DNA from: Rhodococcus sp. OK302
Lineage (GTDB): Bacteria > Actinomycetota > Actinomycetes > Mycobacteriales > Mycobacteriaceae
Direction of reading: 5' to 3'
NCBI RefSeq assembly: GCF_002245895.1
Contig: NZ_NPJZ01000001.1
Span: 5,218,501 to 5,282,500 of the forward strand
DNA length: 64,000 nt
Below, piece by piece: positions 38,328 to 51,485 of the stretch. The translations under genes were made by a program, and so were the position numbers. The notes beneath the pieces were generated by a model that ran no database searches, was not told the origin of the DNA, and worked only from the letters and a program-made list of their open reading frames with translations. Positions within the stretch are counted from its first letter, which is position 1; each line of letters opens with the position of its first letter.

Positions 38328-39395
38328 CTAAACGAACGCTGACGGGAACAAGTCTCGATAACTGGGAATGCCCGCAACCGCGGTCGCGTCCAGAATTGCC
38401 TTGACGATTGCCCGCTCCACAACCTGAGCGGCAGCCGCACACACCGCGTCGAGGATGGGCAGATCCGCCGGAAAAGCGGCCGGCACCGCGATCTCGAATT
38501 CCGGGACGTGGGTTCCGGTCGCAAGGGCAAAAATCGTGTCACCGTCGAGTGGCGAGTGGGCCGGCCGGATGGCCCGAGCCAAACCGTCGTGTCCGGCGAC
38601 GGCGACGCGTCGGCAACCGGCCTTGGTAATCGCCGCATCGGTAGCAACAACCCCGATAGTGGTGTTGAGAACCGTCCCCTTGGCTGCGACGGCATTGGCG
38701 GCGTCAAGTTCGGACGGCACCGGCAGACGTAGTCCGAAAGACTCGGCACCGTCGGATCCGACGCCCCACGGCAAGCCGGTTCGCGGATCGAACACAGACC
38801 CCACCGGGTTTGCGACGATCAACGCCGAAACCGTTGTCCCCTCAGCCGGTCCGTCGGCAATCACGACGCTGGCAGTGCCGACTCCACCTTTGATCGCGCC
38901 GGCGCGAGCCCCGACGCCGGCGCCCACAGTGCCGGTCGCACATTCGCTCGACGCCGTATCCGCGGCCAGGAAACCGAAATCGGCGTCGGGCCGAATCGTC
39001 CAGTCCCCCACCGGAAGATCGAAGATCACAGCGCCCGGCACGATGGGAACCACCTGACCCGGCGCGCCCATCGCGATTCCGTGGCCGTGTTCTTCGAGCC
39101 ACCGCATCACGCCGTCGGCGGCTGCCAAACCGTAGGCACTACCGCCGGTCAGCAACACTGCGTTGACTTGCTGAACCGAATGGCTCGGATCCAGCAGATC
39201 CGTTTCCCGGGTGCCGGGTCCGCCGCCGCGAACATCAACGCCCGCAACCACTCCGGCCGGCGCGAGGACTACGGTGCAACCCGTCGCGGACCCGGTTCCC
39301 AGGGTTACATTGTCGTCGAGTCGGTGATGGTGACCTACCGAAATTCCGACGACGTCGGTCAACGAATCCGTGGGGCCGATGGTCGTCGCAGTCAC
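38328..39395 (-). CDS. P1 family peptidase (DmpA/S58-type N-terminal nucleophile hydrolase)
   Basis: The protein has 355 residues. LTGGSAYGLAAADGVMRWLEE and GVGARAGAIKGGVGT are typical of the DmpA/L-aminopeptidase family. Autocleavage would occur before the Thr of LNTTIGVVATDA, making that Thr the N-terminal nucleophile of the beta chain. The GTG at 39395 overlaps the stop of the DUF2017 gene (GTGA), so the two are coupled. The positional orthologue is Rv1333. Confidence 0.88.
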   Translation of the reverse strand: MTATTIGPTDSLTDVVGISVGHHHRLDDNVTLGTGSATGCTVVLAPAGVVAGVDVRGGGPGTRETDLLDPSHSVQQVNAVLLTGGSAYGLAAADGVMRWLEEHGHGIAMGAPGQVVPIVPGAVIFDLPVGDWTIRPDADFGFLAADTASSECATGTVGAGVGARAGAIKGGVGTASVVIADGPAEGTTVSALIVANPVGSVFDPRTGLPWGVGSDGAESFGLRLPVPSELDAANAVAAKGTVLNTTIGVVATDAAITKAGCRRVAVAGHDGLARAIRPAHSPLDGDTIFALATGTHVPEFEIAVPAAFPADLPILDAVCAAAAQVVERAIVKAILDATAVAGIPSYRDLFPSAFV

Positions 39396-39997
39396 GGCAT
39401 GAGCGCCTGAACGAGCGAATCCTGCATCCACGTCAACCAGTGATACACGTCCAGATGAGGCGCCCGCGGATCGTCGGGATCCAAACTTTCCGGCGTATCC
39501 GCATCGATCCCCAAATTGGTTCCGAGAGCCAGGCGTACGTCATTGAGCGCCGATAACCACGCGTCGGCTTGTTCCTGCGTCAACAGAATTTTGCCACCCG
39601 TTTCGGGCAGCGAAGCCAACAGCGCGCGACCCGACGCTTTCTTGGCGTCGATGATCTCGGGCTCGTGCAAACTCCGCAAGGCACCGTTGACGTTGGCGCC
39701 GGCGTCGTCGAGATCGTCCGGATCGGGCGAGACCTTGTCGGGGTCCGGCCGATGAAAATCGGGAAGCAACCGTGCCAGCACCGGATTGTCCGGGGACTCC
39801 GAATTCCCGGTTCGCAGTCCGGTGAGCGCGGCAAGTTCGTCCTGCGGAGCCGACGATTCGCGTTCGTCCAACAGTCCGATCACCGACTCGACCAGCGAAC
39901 GAAGGACCGCTGCTTCGTGAGCGTCCATCTCGGATCTGAACTTCACTCCGGAAAGTGAATTCTTCCTGCTCCACGTCCGCACGCGTCGGACTCCCAT
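39392..39997 (-). CDS. DUF2017 protein
   Basis: The protein has 201 residues. DAHEAAVLRSLVESVIGLLDER and RLLPDFHRPD are typical of the DUF2017 family (Rv1332). The family is restricted to actinobacteria and usually sits next to clpS. No catalytic motif is visible. The ATG at 39995-39997 lies 38 bases downstream of the clpS stop, so clpS-DUF2017-P1 peptidase appear to be an operon. Confidence 0.85.
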   Translation of the reverse strand: MGVRRVRTWSRKNSLSGVKFRSEMDAHEAAVLRSLVESVIGLLDERESSAPQDELAALTGLRTGNSESPDNPVLARLLPDFHRPDPDKVSPDPDDLDDAGANVNGALRSLHEPEIIDAKKASGRALLASLPETGGKILLTQEQADAWLSALNDVRLALGTNLGIDADTPESLDPDDPRAPHLDVYHWLTWMQDSLVQALMP

Positions 39998-40035
39998 CTG
40001 TCATCGGGTCGAAATTTATTGAAAGTAAACGAGAC

Positions 40036-40398
40036 TTACGTGTCTTCGCGTTGCATCGTGGCCCAGAGACCAGCCGCGTGGAGGCGCCGAACGTCGGCTT
40101 CCATCTTGTCGCGGGAACCACTGGAGACGACGGCCTTGCCCTCCGAATGGACCTTCATCATCAGATCGTTGGCCTTGGCCTTGCTGTAGCCGAACAGCTT
40201 CTGAAAAATGTAGGCGACGTAATGCATCAGGTTGACCGGGTCGTCCCAGACGATGGTCACCCAGGGCCGATCGACGGCTTCTATAGTCGCGACAGCCTCC
40301 GACTGCTCGGGCACCGCACGCGGTGAAGACACCGTCGCACCCTTCATCGAGACGCGCGCCGAGGCGGTCGTGGGAACTGTCGCGCCGCCGGAAACCAT
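40036..40398 (-). CDS. clpS: ATP-dependent Clp protease adaptor ClpS
   Basis: The protein has 120 residues. [16 protein letters not shown] is the N-degron pocket region (DDxxN), and [19 protein letters not shown] follows. It delivers N-end-rule substrates to ClpC or ClpA. The N-terminal 38 residues are a low-complexity Ala/Thr/Ser tail. It is divergent from pncB, with 70 bp between starts. Confidence 0.94.
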   Translation of the reverse strand: MVSGGATVPTTASARVSMKGATVSSPRAVPEQSEAVATIEAVDRPWVTIVWDDPVNLMHYVAYIFQKLFGYSKAKANDLMMKVHSEGKAVVSSGSRDKMEADVRRLHAAGLWATMQREDT

Positions 40399-40468
40399 GT
40401 CTCCAGGGTACGACGCGATACCGGGTGACAACACCCACCCACACACTCTCCCGCTTAGAGTTGTGTGC

Positions 40469-41803
40469 GTGCCTACGCAAAATTCCGATCGTCCTGACAC
40501 TGCGGCGAGTACCGCACTGCTCACCGACCAGTACGAGCTCACCATGCTCTCGGCCGCGCTTGCCGACGGATCTGCATTCCGTACCTGCAGTTTCGAGGTC
40601 TTTGCTCGCAGACTCCCCGACGGTCGCCGCTACGGTGTTGTTGCCGGCACCGAGCGTGTGCTGGGTGCGCTGGAGCATTTCCGCTTCGGTGAACCCGAAC
40701 TGGCGGTCGTCTCGAAGTTCCTGGACGACGCGACGGTCGAGTGGCTGCGCAACTACCGATTCTCGGGCGACATCGACGGTTACCGCGAAGGCGACTTCTA
40801 CTTCCCCGGCTCACCCATCCTCTCGGTCCGCGGAACGTTCGCGGAATGCGTATTGCTCGAAACGCTGATCCTCTCGATCCTCAACCACGACAGCGCCATC
40901 GCATCGGCCGCAGCACGCATGGTCAGTGCCGCCGACAATCGCCGGATGATCGAGATGGGTTCACGCCGCACCCATGAGCAGGCTGCCGTCGCAGCGTCCC
41001 GCGCCGCGTACCTGGCAGGGTTCGACGCCACCTCCAACCTCGAGGCCGTCCGCCGCCACGGTGTTCCCGGCGCCGGCACCAGTGCTCACGCGTTCACCCT
41101 CCTGCACACCACCGAAAACGGAACCGACGAGGCTGCGGCATTCCGCGCTCAGGTCAATGCGCTCGGTGTCTCGACCACCCTGCTGGTCGACACCTACGAC
41201 ATCACCGAAGGCGTGAAAACCGCTATCGCCGTGGCCGGCACCGAACTCGGTGGAGTGCGCATCGACTCCGGCGACCTCGGGGTGATCGCCCGTCAGGTGC
41301 GTCGCCAACTCGACGACCTCGGTGCCACCAAAACCCGCATCGTCGTCTCGGGCGATCTCGACGAGTACGCGATCGCTGCCCTGCGCGCCGAACCCGTCGA
41401 CGTCTACGGCGTCGGCACCTCCCTCGTTGTCGGCTCGGGCGCTCCCACTGCGGGCATGGTCTACAAGCTCGTCGAGGTCGAGGGAATCCCCGTCGAGAAG
41501 CGCAGCACCAACAAGGCGTCGCGCGGCGGCGCAAAGAAGGCCCTGCGCGTCGCGCGACCGACCGGAACGATCGTCGAAGAAGTCATCTACCCCGCCGACG
41601 CTCCGTCTCCCGTCTCGGCGGCCGAGGGCGCTACGGAACTGATGATTCCGCTCGTACGCGGCGGCAAGACCGTCGACGGCGTCCCGACCCTCGAGGACAG
41701 TCGAGCTGTTGTGAAGGCCGGACTCGTCAGCCTCCCGTGGGAGGGCTTGAAGCTCTCTCGCGGAGACTCCGCGGTACCCGTCCGATTTGTCGGAGGTCAG
41801 TGA
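40469..41803 (+). CDS. pncB: Nicotinate phosphoribosyltransferase
   Basis: The protein has 444 residues. [16 protein letters not shown] is the N-terminal signature, [22 protein letters not shown] contains the active-site His, and [18 protein letters not shown] is the PRPP-binding part. It makes nicotinate mononucleotide for NAD salvage. GTG at 40469 gives the family N-terminus. Its TGA overlaps the ATG of pncA, so nicotinamidase and this enzyme are translationally coupled consecutive steps. Confidence 0.94.
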   Translation: MPTQNSDRPDTAASTALLTDQYELTMLSAALADGSAFRTCSFEVFARRLPDGRRYGVVAGTERVLGALEHFRFGEPELAVVSKFLDDATVEWLRNYRFSGDIDGYREGDFYFPGSPILSVRGTFAECVLLETLILSILNHDSAIASAAARMVSAADNRRMIEMGSRRTHEQAAVAASRAAYLAGFDATSNLEAVRRHGVPGAGTSAHAFTLLHTTENGTDEAAAFRAQVNALGVSTTLLVDTYDITEGVKTAIAVAGTELGGVRIDSGDLGVIARQVRRQLDDLGATKTRIVVSGDLDEYAIAALRAEPVDVYGVGTSLVVGSGAPTAGMVYKLVEVEGIPVEKRSTNKASRGGAKKALRVARPTGTIVEEVIYPADAPSPVSAAEGATELMIPLVRGGKTVDGVPTLEDSRAVVKAGLVSLPWEGLKLSRGDSAVPVRFVGGQ

Positions 41804-42417
41804 TGTCTGCGCGTGCCTTGATCGTCGTCGACGTACAGAACGATTTCTGTGAAGGCGGGACACTCGCAGTCGACGGCGGCGCTGGCGTTGCCGCTGCGAT
41901 CAACGATTTTGTCGACTCTCACGAGTACGACGCCGTCGCCGCGACCCGGGATTTCCACATCGATCCGGGCACTCATTTCTCCGAGGATCCCGATTACGTC
42001 GACACGTGGCCGGCGCACTGCGTGGTGGGTACCGACGGCGCGGAATTCCACCCCGCGTTCGATGCGACTGTTGCGGGTTCTGCCGTGTTCTCCAAGGGCG
42101 CGTACAGCGCGGCCTACTCGGGGTTCGAAGGTTTTGCCGAGGACGGCACCACGTTGGAGCAGTGGTTGCGCGCCCACGACATCACCGACGTCGACGTGAT
42201 CGGTATCGCGACAGATCATTGTGTGAAGGCCACTGCGCTCGATTCAGTGCGTGCCGGCTTCGGCACCACAGTGATCCTTCCCCTGACCGCCGGTGTGGCA
42301 CCGGCCACCATCGAGGCCGCGATAGCGCAGATGCAGGCCGCCGGAGTGCAGCTCACAGGCCGCGACGAGAATGCTCCTTCCCACAGCGTCGGCATTTCTG
42401 ACGTAGGGATCCACTAA
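41803..42417 (+). CDS. pncA: Nicotinamidase (pyrazinamidase-like isochorismatase fold)
   Basis: The protein has 204 residues. Catalytic Asp10 lies in VVDVQNDF, Lys98 in FSKGAYSAAYSGFE, and Cys140 in GIATDHCVKATA. The metal site is formed by TRDFHIDPGTHF. It converts nicotinamide to nicotinate, the substrate of PncB. In M. tuberculosis pncA lies elsewhere (Rv2043c), so this pairing with pncB differs. The product would be expected to hydrolyse pyrazinamide as well. Confidence 0.94.
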   Translation: MSARALIVVDVQNDFCEGGTLAVDGGAGVAAAINDFVDSHEYDAVAATRDFHIDPGTHFSEDPDYVDTWPAHCVVGTDGAEFHPAFDATVAGSAVFSKGAYSAAYSGFEGFAEDGTTLEQWLRAHDITDVDVIGIATDHCVKATALDSVRAGFGTTVILPLTAGVAPATIEAAIAQMQAAGVQLTGRDENAPSHSVGISDVGIH

Positions 42418-42426
42418 CCTGCTTGG

Positions 42427-44475
42427 GTGGCCGATCAACTTCCGAATGTCCCCGAACTGCTCCGAGCGGCGGTGCAGTCTCTGGGCGGCGCCGAGCGGAC
42501 CAGCCAGCTCACTATGGCGTCGGCGGTAGCGCATTCGATCGATACCGGCGAGCATCTGGCCGTCCAGGCCGGCACGGGCACCGGTAAGTCGCTGGCTTAC
42601 CTGGTGCCGAGTTTGCGTCACGCCGTCGAGTCCGGGCGCACCGTCGTTGTCTCGACGGCCACCATCGCGCTGCAGCGGCAGTTGGTGGATCGTGATCTCC
42701 CCCGCCTCGCCGACGCACTGAAGAAGCCGCTCGGGCGACGCGCGGAGTTCGCAATTCTGAAGGGCCGCAACAACTACCTGTGCATGAACAAGATTCATAC
42801 CGGAGCGTCCGAGCAGCCGCCCGAGGACGAATTGTTCGATCCGTTCACTGTCTCGCGTCTGGGCCGTGAAGTGGTCCGTCTCACCGAGTGGTCGTCCGAC
42901 ACCGATACCGGCGACCGCGACGAACTGGTTCCCGGCGTCTCCGATCAGGCTTGGCGACAGGTCAGTGTGACGTCCCGTGAGTGCATCGGAAAGAACCAGT
43001 GCCCGGTGGGCGAAGACTGCTTTGCCGAGCGTGCTCGCGTCGAAGCGTCCAAGGCCGATGTTGTGGTCACCAACCACGCGATGCTCGCTATCGACGCCAT
43101 CTCCGGCATCCAGATCCTGCCGGAACATGATGTCGTCGTCATCGACGAGGCCCACGAATTAGTCGACCGCGTCACCGGCGTCGCGACCGCTGAACTCACT
43201 GCGTCCTCAATCAGCGCTGCCGCGCGTCGTTGCGGAAAGATCGTCGAGGAACAGGATGCCGATCGCCTCGAAGCTGCCGGCGAAGGCTGGGCCGGCCTCC
43301 TCGAGGAGCTTCGCCCCGGACGCTGGGAGTCGCTGCCCGACGGCGCCGCTCCGGCCCTGGCCGCAATCCGCGATGCCGCCTGGTCGCTCCGCACTGCCAT
43401 CGGTCCGGCCAAGCCCGGCATGATGGCCGCCGACCCCGAAGCCGCTGCCGCCCGCAACGCAGCACTCTCCTCGGTGGACGACATTCACGACAGCGCCGTC
43501 CGCGTCCTCACCGCCTTCGACGAACCCGACCCCGCGAAGCGCAAAGACGTTGTCTGGCTGTCCTCCGACGAGTTCCGGGGCAACGTCCGCCGATCGGTCC
43601 GCATGGCTCCCCTGTCCGTGGGCGGCCTACTGCGCCAGCGCTTGTTCGCCGAGTCAACGGTGGTCTTGACATCTGCAACGCTCACCGTCGGCGGTTCGTT
43701 CGACGGTCTCGCCGTCAACTGGGGCCTACCGTCGCAGTCGTCGGTTCGCCCCGATTCCGGAACCGCCGTCGGCACCGAAGCACCCTCGGACGCTTCGACA
43801 TTCCGCTGGAACTCCCTCGACGTCGGTTCACCGTTCGACCACGCCAAGGCCGGAATCATTTACATCGCCCGACACCTCCCGACGCCCGGACGCGACGGCT
43901 TGGCTCCGGTCTATCTCGACGAGATCGCCGAACTCGTCGAAGCTGCGGGTGGGCGCACCCTCGGACTGTTCTCCTCGATGCGGGCCGCAAAAGCTGCGTC
44001 CGAAGCGATGCGCGAGCGACTCGACACCCCAATCCTGTGTCAGGGCGACGACTCCACCGGCACTCTCGTCAAGGCCTTCGCCAAAGACGAAGCAACGTCA
44101 CTGTTCGGCACACTGTCCCTGTGGCAGGGCGTCGACGTGCCCGGTCCGTCGCTGAGTCTCGTCATCCTGGACCGGATTCCGTTCCCGCGTCCCGACGACC
44201 CACTACTGATGGCCCGCCAGCAGGCCATCGAGTCCCACGGCGGCAACGGCTTTCTCAGTGTCTCGGCCAATCATGCGGCACTGCTCCTGGCCCAGGGCGT
44301 GGGCCGGCTGCTCCGCAGTGTCGACGACAAAGGTGTTGTGGCCGTACTCGATCCGCGTCTCGCGACGGCCCGCTATGCGGGGTACCTGCGCGCATCGCTA
44401 CCGCCGTTCTGGGAGACGACCAAGCCGGAGGTTGTCCGCAAGGCACTGACGCGAATCCGTGATTCACGGCCCTGA
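42427..44475 (+). CDS. dinG: ATP-dependent DNA helicase, DinG/XPD family
   Basis: The protein has 682 residues and a GTG start 9 bases after the pncA stop. AGTGTGKSLAYLVP is Walker A, VVIDEAHELVDR the DEAH box, and VGRLLRS the motif VI region. Four Cys (YLCMNK, ECIGKNQC, EDCFAER) fit the Fe-S domain of XPD/DinG helicases. It is a 5'-3' helicase acting on damaged or R-loop DNA. Positional orthologue Rv1329c. Confidence 0.92.
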   Translation: MADQLPNVPELLRAAVQSLGGAERTSQLTMASAVAHSIDTGEHLAVQAGTGTGKSLAYLVPSLRHAVESGRTVVVSTATIALQRQLVDRDLPRLADALKKPLGRRAEFAILKGRNNYLCMNKIHTGASEQPPEDELFDPFTVSRLGREVVRLTEWSSDTDTGDRDELVPGVSDQAWRQVSVTSRECIGKNQCPVGEDCFAERARVEASKADVVVTNHAMLAIDAISGIQILPEHDVVVIDEAHELVDRVTGVATAELTASSISAAARRCGKIVEEQDADRLEAAGEGWAGLLEELRPGRWESLPDGAAPALAAIRDAAWSLRTAIGPAKPGMMAADPEAAAARNAALSSVDDIHDSAVRVLTAFDEPDPAKRKDVVWLSSDEFRGNVRRSVRMAPLSVGGLLRQRLFAESTVVLTSATLTVGGSFDGLAVNWGLPSQSSVRPDSGTAVGTEAPSDASTFRWNSLDVGSPFDHAKAGIIYIARHLPTPGRDGLAPVYLDEIAELVEAAGGRTLGLFSSMRAAKAASEAMRERLDTPILCQGDDSTGTLVKAFAKDEATSLFGTLSLWQGVDVPGPSLSLVILDRIPFPRPDDPLLMARQQAIESHGGNGFLSVSANHAALLLAQGVGRLLRSVDDKGVVAVLDPRLATARYAGYLRASLPPFWETTKPEVVRKALTRIRDSRP

Positions 44476-44505
44476 CACGGGCGTCGATTCGCGCGCCTGA
44501 CGCAG

Positions 44506-44539
44506 TTCTGCCCCGAACCCAACTGGGTCCGGGGCAGAA
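44506..44539. terminator. Bidirectional terminator between dinG and glgP
   Basis: TTCTGCCCCGAACCC and GGGTCCGGGGCAGAA pair over 15 positions with one mismatch around AACT. It lies between convergent genes. Confidence 0.8.
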
Positions 44540-44543
44540 TCAG

Positions 44544-47144
44544 CTACCCAGCCGGCGTAGTCACCAGTCCGAGCTCCGAAGCATTCACCAGTAGCCGGTG
44601 ATGCGGAAGCACTCGAACCGTGTACCCAACCGAACCCGAAACCGGAAGCGCTACTTCAGCTTCGAACACCTCGGTACCGTCCTCGGAACCGAAATGTGTC
44701 ATCGGGAACGTCACAACGTCGGTGAGTTCCTCACCGGGACTGACCCGACCGATCACAGCCTGTACCTCGACATCAGAGACCGACAGACCACCGAGACGAA
44801 CCTTTGCCTTCAGCGAGATGGTCGCGCCGATTTCCGGGGTGTCCGGCAATCCGGATCCGTCCACCTGCTCGACGCTCACCGACGGCCACTGCGATTCGAT
44901 CCGTCGACGGAATTCCGCAACCTCGCGTGCCCCGGCAAAATTGTCGGCCACCACGGCTCGCGCAGATTCCGCGGACGGAGCGTAGTACTGAACCGCATAA
45001 TCACGAACCATGCGTGATGCCAACACCTTCGGCCCGAGATTCTCGAGTGTATGCCGAACCTTCTCCACCCAACGCGTCGGCAGATCCTGGGTGTCACGAT
45101 CGTAGAACGTGGGCAGCACTGCATGTTCGAGCAGTTCGTAGAGCGCGCTGGCTTCGAGATCGTCGCGCCGAACGTCGTCCAGAACTCCGTCGGCGGTCGG
45201 TATTGCCCAGCCGTTTTCACCGTCGTACATCTCGTCCCACCACCCGTCACGGATCGACAGGTTGAGTCCGCCGTTGAGGGCAGACTTCATGCCCGACGTT
45301 CCACATGCCTCGAGCGGGCGCAGCGGATTGTTCAGCCACACATCACAACCCCAGTAGAGGTAGCGCGCCATCGACATGTCGTAATCGGGCAGGAACACGA
45401 TGCGGTGACGCACGTCTGCCTCGTCCGCGAAACGAACAACCTGCTGGATGAGTGCTTTGCCACCGTCGTCGGCAGGGTGCGATTTACCAGCCACTACCAA
45501 CTGCACGGGACGCTTCTCGTCGAGCAGCATCGCGCGCAGACGATCAGGATCGCGCAGCATCAAGGTCAGACGCTTGTATGTCGGCACCCGCCGTGCAAAT
45601 CCGACCGTCAACACGTTGGGATCAAAAACTCCACCGACCCAACCGAGTTCGGCTTCGGTAGCGCCGCGCTCGATCCACGACGCCCGGACGCGTCGACGCA
45701 CCTCGTCGACCAACTTGCCGCGCAACGCATTACGCGTGCTCCACAATTCGGTGGACGAAAGCTCCTGCAGACGCTCCCAGCCGCGAGCCTCTTCGAGTTG
45801 TTCCTGCCCGACAATCCGTCTCGCGACGTCCATCCACTCCGGTGCCGCCCAGGTCGGTGCGTGGACGCCGTTGGTCACCGATCCGATCGGAACCTCGTCG
45901 GCGTCGAATCCCGGCCAGAGTCCGTTGAACATGTCTCGGCTGACGATGCCGTGCAATTTGGAGACACCGTTGGCGCGCTGGCCCAGACGAAGCCCCATGT
46001 GCGCCATGTTGAAGATCGACGGGTCCGATTCGCGGCCCATGCCCACGATGCGATCAACCGTCAGGCCCGGCAGCAGCGTCGACTCGTTCTCCCCGTTGGA
46101 GCCGCCGAAGTAGTGGCGAACCAGATCGGCCGGAAAGCGGTCGATCCCGGCCGGGACCGGAGTGTGCGTCGTAAAGACCGTGGCGGCGCGCACGGCAGCC
46201 AATGCCGAATCAAAATCGAGACCGCTGGTGGTGACAAGTTCACGAATTCGTTCGATACCCAGGAACCCGGCGTGGCCCTCGTTCATATGGAAGACCTCAG
46301 GATCCGGCAATCCGTAGGCCGCGGTGTACGCCCGAACCGCACGCACGCCGCCGATTCCGGCCAGGATCTCCTGCTTGATGCGGTGGTCCTGATCGCCGCC
46401 GTACAGACGATCGGTGACACCCCGAAGCTCCGCGTCGTTCTCTGCGATATCGGAATCCAGAAGCAGCAGCGGAACGCGGCCCACCTGGGCGATCCACACC
46501 CGCGAGCGCAGCACACGCCCGCCCGGCATCGCCACGTGGATGATGACCGGGGACCCGTCACCTGATGTCGGGCCGGCGTCGGTCAGCAAACGAAGCGGCA
46601 AACCCTGCGGATCATGAGGCGGGTAGTGCTCGGCCTGCCACCCGTCCGCCGTCAAGGACTGACGGAAATACCCGGACCGATAGAGCAGACCGACACCGAT
46701 CAGCGGCAGTCCGAGATCCGACGCGGCCTTGAGATGGTCGCCGGCCAAAATGCCGAGACCACCGGAATAGTTGGGCAGGACTTCGCTGACGCCGAACTCC
46801 ATGGAGAAATACGCGATTCCACCGGCCAGCGAAACACCCTTGGCCTGCTGCGCCTGGTACCAGCGCGGAGTGCTCAGGTAACTGTCGAGATCGGCTGCCG
46901 CAGTATCGAGGTCACGAAGGAAATCGGCGTCGCCACTCAGTTCGTCGAGTCGCGCGGGGTCCACTTCACCCAGCATGCGAACGGGATCGAACTGAACCGC
47001 TTGCCAGAGTTGCGGGTCGAGGCGCGAGAACAAATCCTGTGTCTCGGGATGCCAGGACCAACGCAAGTTGGTGGACAGAGGGCCGAGCGCGGCAAGGCGC
47101 TCCGGCAGGTGGGCTCGGACAGTGAACCGACGCAAGGCTTTCAC
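44544..47144 (-). CDS. glgP: Alpha-glucan (maltodextrin/glycogen) phosphorylase
   Basis: The protein has 866 residues and a GTG start. [24 protein letters not shown] and [20 protein letters not shown] are signatures of the GT35 family, bacterial short form. A conserved lysine occurs in [11 protein letters not shown]. It releases glucose-1-phosphate from alpha-1,4-glucans. It is divergent from glgE, so synthesis and breakdown are driven from one 139-bp intergenic region. Positional orthologue Rv1328. Confidence 0.95.
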   Translation of the reverse strand: MKALRRFTVRAHLPERLAALGPLSTNLRWSWHPETQDLFSRLDPQLWQAVQFDPVRMLGEVDPARLDELSGDADFLRDLDTAAADLDSYLSTPRWYQAQQAKGVSLAGGIAYFSMEFGVSEVLPNYSGGLGILAGDHLKAASDLGLPLIGVGLLYRSGYFRQSLTADGWQAEHYPPHDPQGLPLRLLTDAGPTSGDGSPVIIHVAMPGGRVLRSRVWIAQVGRVPLLLLDSDIAENDAELRGVTDRLYGGDQDHRIKQEILAGIGGVRAVRAYTAAYGLPDPEVFHMNEGHAGFLGIERIRELVTTSGLDFDSALAAVRAATVFTTHTPVPAGIDRFPADLVRHYFGGSNGENESTLLPGLTVDRIVGMGRESDPSIFNMAHMGLRLGQRANGVSKLHGIVSRDMFNGLWPGFDADEVPIGSVTNGVHAPTWAAPEWMDVARRIVGQEQLEEARGWERLQELSSTELWSTRNALRGKLVDEVRRRVRASWIERGATEAELGWVGGVFDPNVLTVGFARRVPTYKRLTLMLRDPDRLRAMLLDEKRPVQLVVAGKSHPADDGGKALIQQVVRFADEADVRHRIVFLPDYDMSMARYLYWGCDVWLNNPLRPLEACGTSGMKSALNGGLNLSIRDGWWDEMYDGENGWAIPTADGVLDDVRRDDLEASALYELLEHAVLPTFYDRDTQDLPTRWVEKVRHTLENLGPKVLASRMVRDYAVQYYAPSAESARAVVADNFAGAREVAEFRRRIESQWPSVSVEQVDGSGLPDTPEIGATISLKAKVRLGGLSVSDVEVQAVIGRVSPGEELTDVVTFPMTHFGSEDGTEVFEAEVALPVSGSVGYTVRVLPHHRLLVNASELGLVTTPAG

Positions 47145-47283
47145 CCCGCGAACCCTAGTCGAGTTGGTCGGGCTGTGTCCTTACAAGCACCGTGTCCGCT
47201 GGAAGCGACGACATGCCGGTACACCCACTACGGTTGAACTCGGCAACACCAGTAACACTCCACCATCAGAAATGGAGCTTCCC

Positions 47284-49283
47284 GTGACAGGACGCCTCGG
47301 TATCGACGACGCGATACCCGCGATCTCGGGTAACTATCCAGCCAAGGCTGTAGTCGGTGAAGTGATTCCCGTACATGCGACGGTCTGGCGCGAGGGCCAC
47401 GACGCCGTCGCTGCGACCCTTGTCGTCCGTGGTCCTCGCGGAACCAAGTCGCTGCGAATCACGATGGACCCTGGCGGGGAGCCAGACACCGTCGATGCCG
47501 TGTTTGTCCCTTCCGTAGAAGGACTCTGGACATTTCGGATCGAAGCGTGGAGCGATCCTGTCGCAACCTGGAAGCATGCCGTCGAAGCGAAATTGTCCGT
47601 AGGACAGGGCCCGGCAGAACTTGCCAACGATCTTGAAATCGGTGCTCGACTCTTCGAACGAGCCGCCCAGGAACTTCCCCGGGCCAATCGCTCGAGGCTG
47701 GAGGCTGTGACGGCATCGTTGCGTAGCGATCAGACCCTGACCGCCCGGGTCGCGCCCGCTTTTGCCTCGGATGTCGCGGAATTGCTCCGAGCCAATCCGC
47801 TCCGAGAACTGGTGACCAAGGGAGAGTCGCATCCCGTTCTCGTGGACCGCCATCGGGCCCTGTTCGGATCGTGGTACGAGTTCTTCCCGCGCTCCACTGG
47901 GGGCTGGGACGAGAACGGAGTGCCGAAGCACGGGACGTTCAAGACTTCCGCAGAAGATCTTCCGCGCATTGCCGCAATGGGTTTCGACGTCGTCTACCTT
48001 CCGCCGATTCACCCGATCGGCGAGATCAACCGTAAGGGTCGCAACAACTCTCTCACCACACAGCCCGGCGACGTCGGTTCTCCGTGGGCCATCGGATCTA
48101 CCGAGGGCGGGCACGACGCGGTCCACCCCGAGCTCGGCACTCTCGAAGATTTCAAAGCCTTTGTGGCGCAGGCCCGCAAGCTCGAACTCGAAGTGGCACT
48201 CGATCTCGCTCTGCAATGCGCTCCCGATCACCCCTGGGCCGCAAAGCATCCCGAGTGGTTCACAGTGCTCCCGGACGGCACCATCGCCTACGCGGAGAAT
48301 CCGCCCAAGAAGTACCAGGATATCTATCCGATCAACTTCGACATCGACCCCGACGGCCTGGACAAGGAGATTCTGCGCGTCGTCCGACACTGGATCAAGG
48401 CCGGGGTCAAGATCTTTCGGGTCGACAACCCCCATACCAAGCCACCCAACTTCTGGGAGACGCTCATCTCGGAGGTCAAGAAGTCCGACCCCGGCGTCCT
48501 CTTCCTTGCCGAGGCATTCACCCGGCCGGCTCGGATGTACGGCCTTGCCCGACGAGGTTTCACGCAGTCGTACACGTACTTCACGTGGCGTGTCGCGAAG
48601 TGGGAATTGACGGAGTTCGGAAACGAGCTGGCCGCCAAGGCCGACGAAGCCAGGCCCAACCTCTTTGTCAATACTCCCGATATCCTGCACGAGTCGCTCC
48701 AACACGGCGGACCCGGAATGTTCGCGCTCCGAGCAGCTCTCGCGGCAACACTGGCACCGACGTGGGGCGTCTACTCGGGGTACGAACTCTTCGAGCACCA
48801 AGCGGTCCGGCCCGGTAGCGAAGAATATCTGGACTCGGAGAAGTACGAACTTCGTCCGCGTCGATTCGCCGAAGCCGCAGCACGAGGTGAATCGCTCGAG
48901 CCGTGGATCACCGCACTCAATCGCATTCGCCGCGCCCACCCCGCCTTGCAACAGTTGCGCAACCTGCACTTCCACCACATCGATAACGACGCGCTGATCG
49001 CGTATTCGAAGTTCGATCCGATCACCGGCGATGCCGTTCTCACGATCGTCAACCTCAATCCCTATGCCGCCGAAGACGGCACGGTATGGCTGGACATGCC
49101 GGCGCTCGGGCGTGAATGGCAGGATCAGATGACTGTCCTCGACGAAGTGACCGGCGAGCAATACCACTGGGGGCAAGCCAATTTCGTCCGCCTCGAGCCG
49201 TGGCGTGCTGTCGCGCACATCCTCGCGCTACCCCCTGTTCCCTACTCTGCCAGAACGTCGTTGGCATACCGCGGAGGAAATTG

Positions 49284-49284
<1 letters not shown>
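47284..49284 (+). CDS. glgE: Maltose-1-phosphate maltosyltransferase GlgE
   Basis: The protein has 666 residues from GTG 47284, which has ATGGAG 6 bases upstream; an ATG at 47272 is possible. The GH13_3 nucleophile Asp381 lies in [12 protein letters not shown] and the acid Glu410 in FLAEAFTRP, 29 residues apart as in Streptomyces Glg[11 protein letters not shown] and [11 protein letters not shown] are GlgE-specific. It extends alpha-1,4-glucan from maltose-1-phosphate. The N-terminal beta domain is shorter than in M. tuberculosis (701 residues). glgB starts on the last base of its stop codon. Confidence 0.95.
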
Positions 49285-51484
<2,200 letters not shown>

Positions 51485-51485
<1 letters not shown>

